Assembly: GCA_017621195.1 (NCBI GenBank)
Contig: JAGATO010000073.1
Coordinates: 1-6,560 of the forward strand
Direction of reading: 5' to 3'
Length of the DNA stretch: 6,560 nt
Source of the DNA: Bacillota bacterium
GTDB taxonomy: Bacteria; Bacillota; Clostridia; Peptostreptococcales; Anaerovoracaceae
The notes under the pieces are model-generated. The model did no database searches. It saw only the letters and a list, made by a program, of their open reading frames with translations, and had not been told where the DNA came from. Of the stretch, positions 1 to 6,203 are shown one piece after another; within the stretch, counting starts at the first letter, position 1; each line of letters begins with the position of its first letter. Made by a program: the position numbers and the translations under genes.

Positions 1-3
1 ATT

Positions 4-963
4 ATGAAACAGCTGAAAAAAGTATTGGCAGTGGCATTGGTACGGGCTATGGTATTCGCCATGGCAGCCTGCGGCGGAAGCAGCGACGGCGGCGATGAAG
101 CGGAAGCAGGAATCGCCGGAAAGAAGATTTCCGTCATGACCCCGTACCTGGGCTCCGTCACCACCAACCAGATGGTCGAATATCTGGAAACTAACCTGAC
201 CGCACTGGGCGCAGAAGTGTCCGTTGTCAACACCGATAACGACTTCGGCGAACTGGCCAGCAGAATCGAAGACGTAGTTGCTGCAGGCACCGACGGCATC
301 GTTTTAGTCAGCGCAGACCCCAACCAGGTTGCCAACCAGCTGCAGGAAGCCTTTGGCGCCGACATCCCCGTATTCGGATGCGACAGCGGATTCATCGAAG
401 GCATGCAGATCAACGCTACCAGCGATAACTACCAGATGGGTGAACTGATCGTCAAGTACCTGTTCGACGACCTGATGGGCGGTAAGGGTACCGTCATCGC
501 TCTGACTCACAGACCGCATCCCGGCGTAGTCAAGAGATGCGAAGCCTTCGACGACCTGATCGCACAGTATCCCGACATCACCCTGATCACCGAACAGCAC
601 GTTCCGGCAGAACAGCCCATCAACGACGCACAGGATATCGTTGAAAACCTGCTTCTTGCCAACGCGGAAAAGGATTCCGTAACCGCAATCTGGGCAGCGT
701 GGGACGAACCGGCCATCGGCGCAACTCAGGCTCTGATGGAAGCAGGACGCGACGAAGTTCTGGTTACCGGTGTTGACGGAAACGACCAGGCCGTAGCTCT
801 GATCAACGAAGGAACCAACCTGAAGGCTACCGTAAAGCAGAACTTCGAAGGTATGGCTCAGATCGTTGCTGAACAGATGGAAAAATACTTTGCCGGTGAA
901 GAACTGGAAAAGGGCGACATGTACGCACCTGCCACTCTGATCACCCCCGAAACAGCAGAATAA
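4..963 (+). CDS. CUT2-family sugar ABC transporter substrate-binding lipoprotein (RbsB-like)
   Basis: This 319-residue protein would capture a sugar-like ligand outside the membrane and deliver it to the permease encoded two genes downstream. It starts with a basic N-region (KQLKK), a hydrophobic stretch and a lipobox-like M-A-A-C, so Cys23 is the likely lipidated residue, followed by a Gly/Ser/Asp-rich linker to about residue 38. Two periplasmic-binding-protein type 1 lobes follow (about 41-145 and 146-300). By hand alignment to E. coli RbsB, D127 matches ribose-contacting D89, D258 matches D215 and Q279 matches Q235, but the R90 position is S128 and the N190 position is W233. The ligand is therefore probably not ribose. 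R14 interrupts the hydrophobic core of the signal peptide, which is odd. The ATG lies 3 bases from the window edge, so its ribosome binding site and promoter are not visible. The family call is firm; the ligand is unknown. Confidence 0.93.
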   Translation: MKQLKKVLAVALVRAMVFAMAACGGSSDGGDEAEAGIAGKKISVMTPYLGSVTTNQMVEYLETNLTALGAEVSVVNTDNDFGELASRIEDVVAAGTDGIVLVSADPNQVANQLQEAFGADIPVFGCDSGFIEGMQINATSDNYQMGELIVKYLFDDLMGGKGTVIALTHRPHPGVVKRCEAFDDLIAQYPDITLITEQHVPAEQPINDAQDIVENLLLANAEKDSVTAIWAAWDEPAIGATQALMEAGRDEVLVTGVDGNDQAVALINEGTNLKATVKQNFEGMAQIVAEQMEKYFAGEELEKGDMYAPATLITPETAE

Positions 964-987
964 CGCAAGCATTTTCTTCTTGAGAGC

Positions 988-1020
988 GGGCGTCGGATCC
1001 TTCGTCCGACGCCCTTTCTT
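988..1020 (+). terminator. Rho-independent (attenuating) terminator after the binding-protein gene
   Basis: A perfect 10-bp G+C-rich stem (988-997 pairs with 1005-1014) closes a 7-base loop and is followed by a T-rich run (TTTCTTATT from 1015). It begins 24 bases after the stop codon and ends before the ribosome binding site of the ATPase gene. Because the downstream genes complete the same transporter and no obvious promoter lies in the short gap, I infer partial read-through: the hairpin would stabilise and enrich the binding-protein message relative to the membrane components, as in many binding-protein operons. Confidence 0.87.
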
Positions 1021-1033
1021 ATTACATAAAGAC

Positions 1034-1039
1034 GGGAGG
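1034..1039 (+). promoter_or_regulatory. Ribosome binding site fixing the TTG start of the ATPase gene
   Basis: GGGAGG lies 8 bases before the TTG at 1048. No in-frame ATG occurs until about residue 102, far beyond the Walker A motif, so this site decides the start. CTG codons at 1051 and 1054 are poorer alternatives. Confidence 0.85.
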
Positions 1040-1047
1040 CAGGAACA

Positions 1048-2523
1048 TTGCTGCTGAGAACAGAACACATAAGTAAACAATTCAATGGGATCTATGCCTT
1101 AAAAGATATCAATTTTGAACTTCTTCCGGGGGAGATTCACGGACTGGTCGGTGAAAACGGCGCAGGGAAGTCTACCCTGATCAAAATCCTGACCGGCGTG
1201 TACCGGTTGGACGAAGGCCAGGTGTACTGGGAAGACCAGAAGGTGTCCATCACCAATCCGGTGGAGAGCCGGGAGATCGGCATCAACGTCATTCACCAGG
1301 ATCGCATTCTGATTCCGGCCTTCAACGGCGTGGAAAACGCCTATCTTGGAATGGAATACATTGTCTCGGGCGGAAAAATCGACTGGAAGACCATGGAGAA
1401 GAACGTGGCCGAGAAGGCCGAAAGCCTGGGCATCGAAATAGATTTGAAAAAGACGGCGGCCCAGCTGTCGCCGCCGCAGAAGACCTGCCTGGAGATCATC
1501 CGGGCCATGATGAAGGACTGCAAGCTGCTGATTCTGGACGAACCGACGGCGTCGCTGACCGACAAGGAGGCGGAGATCCTGTTCTCCATCATCGGAAAGC
1601 TGAAGGAGAAGGGAAACTCCATTCTGTACGTCACCCATCGCATGGACGAAATCTTCCGGCTGACGGATCGGATTACGATCTTTAAAAACGGCGCCATGGT
1701 AGAGACGGTGAACACCTGCGATGTGACCAAGGATGAGCTGGTGAAGAAGATGACGGACCAGTGGTCCAGCCAGGCCATCGAACATCGTGACAGCTTCGGT
1801 GACGTGATCTTTGAAGCGAAGAACATCGCCTCCAGGGACGGCATCGTCAAGGAAGGAAACCTGACGGCAAGGCGGGGAGAGATTCTGGGCGTCTTCGGTC
1901 TGGGCGGAAGCGGCCGAACGGAGCTTCTGGAGTGCATCTACGGCTATCGCCCCATGGTATCCGGAACGGTGTCCGTGGAAGGAAAGACCATCGCAAAGCC
2001 GTCACCCCGCAATTCCCTGAAGAACGGCATGGTTCTCATCTGTGAGGATCGCCGGGGAAAGGCCATGATCGGAAATTTGTCCATCCAGAATAACATCCTT
2101 CTGTCCAACATTGACGATTACGCCAAGGGCGGCGTCCTGGATGAGAAGCGGGAGACAAAGGATGCGGCGGATAAAGTAGAAACCCTGCAGATCAAGATTG
2201 CCGGGTTGAAGCAGAGGGCCATCGAGCTGTCCGGAGGAAACCAGCAGAAGGTGGTATTTGCCAAGGCTCTGATGAGCCGTCCCAAGGTATTCTTGTGCGA
2301 TGAACCCACCCAAGCGGTGGATGTCAAGACCAGAAGCGAAATCCACAGACTGCTCCGGGAAGAAGCCGACGACGGCAGCGCCGTGATCTTCGTTTCTTCC
2401 GACCTGAAGGAGATTCTGGAGGTTGCCGACAACATTCAGATCGTATCCCGGGGCCGGACGAAGGAACTGTTGAAAAACGAAGGCCTGACCTCGGACCAGG
2501 TACTGGCTTATTGCTACGAATAA
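1048..2523 (+). CDS. CUT2-family sugar ABC transporter, tandem ATP-binding protein (RbsA/MglA-like)
   Basis: This is the cytoplasmic motor of the importer, with two nucleotide-binding domains fused in 491 residues, the usual length for RbsA/MglA proteins. Domain 1 (about 1-235) has Walker A GENGAGKST at 35-43, a Q-loop Gln84, Walker B LLILDEPTASL at 160-170 and switch His197. Its signature motif reads LSPPQ (140-144) instead of an LSGGQ/LSxGQ form. Domain 2 (about 250-491) has the degenerate P-loop typical of this family (GLGGSGRTEL, 284-293, with Arg290 in place of Lys), a canonical LSGGNQQK signature (394-401) and Walker B ending in DEP (418-420). As known for CUT2 ATPases, one site is probably catalytic and the other degenerate. 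The start is TTG with a good ribosome binding site 8 bases upstream. It follows the binding-protein gene across an attenuating hairpin and precedes the permease gene by 22 bases. Confidence 0.95.
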   Translation: MLLRTEHISKQFNGIYALKDINFELLPGEIHGLVGENGAGKSTLIKILTGVYRLDEGQVYWEDQKVSITNPVESREIGINVIHQDRILIPAFNGVENAYLGMEYIVSGGKIDWKTMEKNVAEKAESLGIEIDLKKTAAQLSPPQKTCLEIIRAMMKDCKLLILDEPTASLTDKEAEILFSIIGKLKEKGNSILYVTHRMDEIFRLTDRITIFKNGAMVETVNTCDVTKDELVKKMTDQWSSQAIEHRDSFGDVIFEAKNIASRDGIVKEGNLTARRGEILGVFGLGGSGRTELLECIYGYRPMVSGTVSVEGKTIAKPSPRNSLKNGMVLICEDRRGKAMIGNLSIQNNILLSNIDDYAKGGVLDEKRETKDAADKVETLQIKIAGLKQRAIELSGGNQQKVVFAKALMSRPKVFLCDEPTQAVDVKTRSEIHRLLREEADDGSAVIFVSSDLKEILEVADNIQIVSRGRTKELLKNEGLTSDQVLAYCYE

Positions 2524-2545
2524 CAAGGAAAGAAGGGTTTTTACC

Positions 2546-3502
2546 ATGAAATCGAAACAACTGAATGCGAAGCATATCCTTCAAAGCTACGGAACGATTC
2601 TGGCCATGATCTTCATCATCGTGATCTTCAGCATCCTGCGGCCCGGTTCGTTCTGTACGATCCGAAACTTCATCAATATCACGCGACAGATGGCTCCGCT
2701 GATGTTTATTTCCATCGGCGCTACGCTGATCATGAGCGTCAACGAATTCGACCTGTCCGTCGGCAATATGGCAAGCCTGGGCGGCGTTCTGGCAGCTCTC
2801 ATGGCGGTGCAGGGCCTTCCCATGGCTGCCTGCTTCCTGCTGCCCATGGTGATCTGCGGAATCATCGGCTGGTTCAACGGCTGGATCGTAGCCAAATTCC
2901 AGGTGCTTTCCTTCATTACCACTCTGGGCATGAGTACCGTTCTGTCCGGTATCATCTACCGGCTCACCGGAGGTGCCACGGTCTTTGAAAACATCCCCAA
3001 GAGCTTTACCTGGCTGGGAACCACCAAGCTTGGCCCCATTCCGCTTCTGTCCATTCTGATGCTGATCGCCACCGCCATCTTCTGGTTTCTGATGCGCCAC
3101 ATGTCCTTGGGACGCAAGATGTACGCCATCGGCGGAAACGAAGAGGCGGCCAAGATCGCCGGAATCAATGTCAAGAAATACAAGAACATCGCCTTCGCCC
3201 TGTGCGCCATCATGGCTTGTGTCACCGGCATGCTGGTAGCGTCCCGCGTAGGTTCGGCCAACACCACGGCCGGAGCCGGGTACTTCCTCCAGTCCTACGC
3301 TGCCGTCTACATCGGCTGCACCGTATCCAGAGAGGGCGTTCCCAACACCATCGGAACCTTCGTAGGCGCAGCGATCCTCACCATTCTGGCCAACGGTCTG
3401 ACCATCATGCAGATGCCTACGTACATGCAGGACGTCATCACCGGCGCCATCATCATTCTGGCAGTCATCGCTCAGAGATTGGGCCGCGGTGACGCGAAAT
3501 AG
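2546..3502 (+). CDS. CUT2-family sugar ABC transporter permease (RbsC-like)
   Basis: This 318-residue, very hydrophobic protein of the BPD_transp_2 family forms the membrane channel, probably as a homodimer since only one permease gene is present. Clear hydrophobic segments lie at about 15-31, 49-65, 76-108, 120-140, 165-183, 213-233, 268-285 and 296-310. The family hallmark (G/N)xDLSVG appears as NEFDLSVG at 66-73, and the cytoplasmic coupling region as GGNEEAAKIAGI at 196-207, which would dock onto the ATPase. The ATG follows GAAGGG at 2532-2537 with 8 bases of spacing. The gene lies 22 bases after the ATPase stop and 27 bases before the TrpA-like gene, consistent with one transcript. The substrate cannot be read from the permease sequence. 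Confidence 0.94.
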   Translation: MKSKQLNAKHILQSYGTILAMIFIIVIFSILRPGSFCTIRNFINITRQMAPLMFISIGATLIMSVNEFDLSVGNMASLGGVLAALMAVQGLPMAACFLLPMVICGIIGWFNGWIVAKFQVLSFITTLGMSTVLSGIIYRLTGGATVFENIPKSFTWLGTTKLGPIPLLSILMLIATAIFWFLMRHMSLGRKMYAIGGNEEAAKIAGINVKKYKNIAFALCAIMACVTGMLVASRVGSANTTAGAGYFLQSYAAVYIGCTVSREGVPNTIGTFVGAAILTILANGLTIMQMPTYMQDVITGAIIILAVIAQRLGRGDAK

Positions 3503-3529
3503 GTAGAGTGAGCGGAGGGTGATTCGACT

Positions 3530-4306
3530 ATGAAATTACATACGGTTTGCAACGAAGCGATGAAGCGGTTATTGCGAAATCAGAGCCACAGCTTCGTAGG
3601 CTACCTGACGGCGGGATATCCCGACCGTGAGAGCTTTCTGCGGATCGTCAAGGGCTGTGAGGTCCGGGGACTTCACATCTTTGAGATCGGCTATCCCTCG
3701 CTGGATCCCTTTTCTGACGGCGAGGTGATCCGCAAGGCTCACGCCGCCGTGGACCCGAAGCTGCGGGAGGACATGAGCTTCTGGAAGGAGCTGCGGGAGA
3801 CGATCTCAGCTCCCATCTGGCTCATGGGCTATACGGTGGATCTGATCGATTCGGGTATGTACCGAAAGCTGGCAGAGGCAGGATATATCGACGCATTGGT
3901 GATTCCGGACATGGATCACAGGAGCCGACTGGCGCTGAAAAAAGAAATGGAGTCTCTGGGCGTGGAAGTACTGGGCTTTACGTGCCATTCCTATGACGCT
4001 GGGGAAGTCCACGAGACGCTGGAGACGTATTCCATGATCTATCAACAGCTGTACAGCGGCCCGACGGGAATGCAGAACAACTCGGAGGACTATCTGGGAC
4101 TGCTGGCGGAGAGTCGGAAGGAAAGCAATGCCTATCTGTTTGCCGGCTTCGGTATCGGTACGCCGGAACGGGCCTGCGAGCTTATAAAGCACGGCTTCGA
4201 CGGCGTGATCATCGGAACGGCCATCATGAAGCGGCTGAACCAGTCGGAAGAGGAACTGTATCGGTTCGTCGGCCAGCTGGAGGAAGCGGTGGAAGGAGTG
4301 AAATAA
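3530..4306 (+). CDS. TrpA-like (tryptophan synthase alpha family) TIM-barrel lyase in a sugar operon
   Basis: This 258-residue protein is clearly homologous to TrpA, which cleaves indole-3-glycerol phosphate to indole and glyceraldehyde 3-phosphate. The strand-2/loop-2 motif EIGYPSLDPFSDG (52-64) places E52 and D63 exactly at E. coli catalytic E49 and D60, with P56, D59 and P60 of the loop also kept. The motif YQQLYSGPTG (171-180) keeps Y175, G181, T183 and G184 equivalents, and GFGIG (206-210) and IGTAIMK (228-234) form the phosphate-binding turns. By hand alignment, indole-pocket positions differ: F22 is Tyr25, L127 is Val124, I153 is Thr151, and N104 next to conserved Y101 is Val103. The ribosome binding site GGAGG is at 3514-3518. 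The gene sits between the importer and the FGGY kinase, and its stop codon directly abuts the kinase start. I infer a retro-aldolase acting on the kinase product. A second or only TrpA for the cell remains possible, because trpB lies 1.9 kb downstream. Confidence 0.85.
   Translation: MKLHTVCNEAMKRLLRNQSHSFVGYLTAGYPDRESFLRIVKGCEVRGLHIFEIGYPSLDPFSDGEVIRKAHAAVDPKLREDMSFWKELRETISAPIWLMGYTVDLIDSGMYRKLAEAGYIDALVIPDMDHRSRLALKKEMESLGVEVLGFTCHSYDAGEVHETLETYSMIYQQLYSGPTGMQNNSEDYLGLLAESRKESNAYLFAGFGIGTPERACELIKHGFDGVIIGTAIMKRLNQSEEELYRFVGQLEEAVEGVK
4291..4298 (+). promoter_or_regulatory. Ribosome binding site of the kinase gene, inside the TrpA-like coding end
   Basis: GGAAGGAG lies within the last codons of the TrpA-like gene, 8 bases before the kinase ATG at 4307. 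The upstream TAA ends at 4306, so there are no intergenic bases. This layout suggests translational coupling and roughly matched production of the two enzymes. Confidence 0.8.
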
Positions 4307-5809
4307 ATGTGTGAAAAGAAATATATCGCGGCGTTCGATATCGGAACCACGGCGGTGAAGGGCGTTCTTGCCTGTGAAGACGGTACGCTGACGGCCTCCC
4401 GTTCCATCGATATTCCCACGATTTTTGAAGGTGACAGGAAAGAACAGGATCCCAGAGTCTGGTACGATGCCTTCTGTGAGATCTCCCGGGGATTCTTCCG
4501 GGAGGGAGAAACGGGCTGCGGAGCAGTGACTCCCGATGGGATCATGGGCATCGTCATGAGCGGACAGATGCAGGATGTCATCCCGGTGGACGAAGAATTT
4601 CAGCCGGTGGGCAACGCCATCCTCTATTCCGATGGACGCGGCGAACCTCAGGCCCAAAGGCTTTTGGAACGCTTCGGCGCGGAGGAGATCGAGCGCATCA
4701 CGGGAAATCACTGCGACGGCTCCCTGTCCTTCCCCAAGATCCTGTGGATGAAGGAAAACCAGCCGGAGCTGTTTTCCAGAGTATCGAAGATACTGATCAG
4801 CTCCAAGGACTACGTCATCGCCAGGCTGACCGGCGAGGCGGCAGGGGATGTGACGGCCTGCGCTACGGCCTGCGCCATGGACATCCATAAAAAGGTGTGG
4901 GATCGGACGATGATCGAGGAAATGGGGATTTCCATGGATCTGTTTCCGAAGCTGTACCACTCCCATCAGCAGGTGGGAACGGTGACGGAAGATGCAGCGG
5001 CCCATAGTGGATATGCGACGGGAACGCCGGTCTACGCCGGCGTCGGTGATGCCGGAGCCACCACCCTGGCCAGCGGTATCGCTCAGCCGGGACAGTACAA
5101 CATCAATCTGGGAACCTCCGGATGGGTCGCCACCGTATCCGACGACGTGCTTCCGGCCCAGATGGGCGTGTTCAATCTGGCAGCCATGCCGGAGAACGTA
5201 TACATCAACGTGGTTCCCTTTCTGAACGCGGGAAACGTCCACAAGTGGATCAGCGGCGTACTGTCGCCGGAAGAAGGGAGGACGGATTACGACTACATCA
5301 ATGGCCTTTTGGAACGCAGTAGCGTCGGTGCCGGCGGTGTCATGTTTCTTCCCTATCTGGTGGGCGAGCGGTTCCCTGTCATGGACAATAACGTGAAGGG
5401 CTGCTTCGTGGGACTGACTCCGGAGACGGACCGCAAGGATCTGGTTCGGGCCTGTCTGGAGGGCGTAGCCTTCTCCATCCGTCAGGGGATCGAAAGCATT
5501 GGAACTCCGGCTTCGTCGGTTTCTGTCATCGGCGGCGGCGGACGGGTTAAAGTCTGGTGTCAGATTCTGGCCGATGTTCTTCATCAAACGGTTTACGTCT
5601 ATAAGAATGCGGAGGTCCTTCCGTCTTTGGCCATCGCTTCGGCGGTGCTTCTGGATCAGGGAAAGATCGAAAGCTACGACGATTTTACAGCGTCGCTGCA
5701 GAAGCCGGAGAACAGCGTGGCATATAGGCCTTCCGAAGAGGCGGGAGAAATGTACGATCGGATCTATCGGCGTTACCTGAACATCTATCCGGCGGTAAAA
5801 GAACTGTAA
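4307..5809 (+). CDS. FGGY-family carbohydrate kinase (xylulokinase-like)
   Basis: This 500-residue protein would phosphorylate the imported substrate with ATP in the cytoplasm. The length fits FGGY kinases. The N-terminal domain (about 1-250) has the phosphate-binding FDIGTTAVKG (10-19), EQDP (46-49), the MSGQM substrate loop (84-88) and YSDGR (107-111). The C-terminal actin-like domain starts at GVGDAGA (245-251), where D248 matches the catalytic base (D233 of E. coli xylulokinase), followed by LGTSGW (268-273), the FLPYLVGERFP block (347-357) and the GGGGRVKVWCQILADVL signature (409-425). It resembles XylB most, but the Met-His of the xylulokinase substrate loop is Met88-Gln89-Asp90, and the Asn after the catalytic Asp is Ala249. 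The sugar is therefore probably not xylulose. The start directly follows the TrpA-like stop. No strong intrinsic terminator follows the gene. Confidence 0.93.
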   Translation: MCEKKYIAAFDIGTTAVKGVLACEDGTLTASRSIDIPTIFEGDRKEQDPRVWYDAFCEISRGFFREGETGCGAVTPDGIMGIVMSGQMQDVIPVDEEFQPVGNAILYSDGRGEPQAQRLLERFGAEEIERITGNHCDGSLSFPKILWMKENQPELFSRVSKILISSKDYVIARLTGEAAGDVTACATACAMDIHKKVWDRTMIEEMGISMDLFPKLYHSHQQVGTVTEDAAAHSGYATGTPVYAGVGDAGATTLASGIAQPGQYNINLGTSGWVATVSDDVLPAQMGVFNLAAMPENVYINVVPFLNAGNVHKWISGVLSPEEGRTDYDYINGLLERSSVGAGGVMFLPYLVGERFPVMDNNVKGCFVGLTPETDRKDLVRACLEGVAFSIRQGIESIGTPASSVSVIGGGGRVKVWCQILADVLHQTVYVYKNAEVLPSLAIASAVLLDQGKIESYDDFTASLQKPENSVAYRPSEEAGEMYDRIYRRYLNIYPAVKEL

Positions 5810-5864
5810 ACGGCTGCTTTGACGATTTATTGCTTTAATAGGATAAAATTTCGGGATTTTTCCC

Positions 5865-5894
5865 TTGACGAGTTTCGACAAAAAGGGCTATAAT
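5865..5894 (+). promoter_or_regulatory. Sigma-A-type promoter of the trpB T-box unit
   Basis: TTGACG (5865-5870) and a perfect TATAAT (5889-5894) are separated by 18 bases, which would put the start of transcription near 5900-5903. One mismatch in the -35 box and one base over optimal spacing still make a strong promoter. It lies 55 bases beyond the kinase stop and directly before the T-box leader, so trpB is transcribed separately from the sugar operon. Confidence 0.87.
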
Positions 5895-5939
5895 GATTCA
5901 TAAGTTCAAAAAATCGAACTGTTATGGGACAATTACACA

Positions 5940-6170
5940 GGTCGACCGTGGAAGCGGATAGAAAGGAACAGCGTGCTCTCACAGAGAGTCCGGGTGGCTG
6001 AGAACCGGGCAGGACGCAGTTGTCTCCCGTGGGCCGCTGAGGTCGGAAGAAATGAGAGCGCAGAGCCGGACGTGGTTCGGTCTGCGAACGCAAGGTGGCA
6101 CCGCGGGTAACAGTCAGAGTATGAGCCCGTCCTTGACAGCAATTGTCAGGGACGGGTTTTCCTGATTTTT
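5940..6170 (+). ncRNA. T-box riboswitch leader, probable tRNA-Trp sensor
   Basis: This leader should sense uncharged tRNA and permit trpB transcription when tryptophan is scarce. The stem I base pairs CGACC (5943-5947) with GGTCG (6041-6045). A kink-turn follows: a GTG bulge plus GA (5948-5952) opposite GA (6039-6040), then AGCGG (5953-5957) pairing with CCGCT (6034-6038). The internal loop contains TGG (6030-6032) followed by the expected purine, a candidate Trp specifier. A further helix (5967-5974 with 6014-6021, one A-A mismatch) leads to the AGAGAGTC and GGTGGCTGAGAACC-like distal elements. A stem III hairpin occupies 6060-6085. The conserved T-box AAGGTGGCACCGCGG is at 6092-6106; its TGGC would pair with a GCCA acceptor end, matching the G73 discriminator of bacterial tRNA-Trp. 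AAGG (6092-6095) and GCGGG (6103-6107) can pair with CCCGTCCTT (6126-6134) as the antiterminator. The helices were drawn by eye. Confidence 0.95.
6126..6160 (+). terminator. T-box-controlled intrinsic terminator
   Basis: A 13-bp stem (6126-6138 with 6144-6156, one G-U pair) closes a 5-base loop and runs into TTTT, with another T run at 6166-6170. Its 5' arm CCCGTCCTT is the same segment needed by the T-box antiterminator, so the two structures exclude each other. This is the regulatory switch for trpB. Confidence 0.94.
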
Positions 6171-6203
6171 GAGGCGAAATACGAACAATGGAGGAAAGAC
6201 ATC

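Noticed and set aside
304..1080. A 258-codon - strand frame opposite the binding protein.
   Set aside because: It is antisense to a convincing lipoprotein gene, runs through the terminator hairpin and shows no family features.
5853..5864. Short inverted repeat GGGA-TTTT-TCCC just before the -35 box, considered as an operator or as the terminator of the kinase gene.
   Set aside because: The stem is only 4 bp with an A-T closing pair and no following T-tract, so it is too weak for either role without other evidence.
3806..5881. A 691-codon open frame on the - strand opposite the TrpA-like and kinase genes.
   Set aside because: It lies entirely antisense to two proteins with clear family motifs, has low-complexity Arg/His-rich composition and no recognisable domain. 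It is a by-product of G+C-biased codon use on the + strand.
5810..5942. Search for a small gene, a repeat or a mobile-element end between the kinase and the T-box.
   Set aside because: Nothing was found beyond the promoter; there is no plausible start with a ribosome binding site and no terminal inverted repeats.
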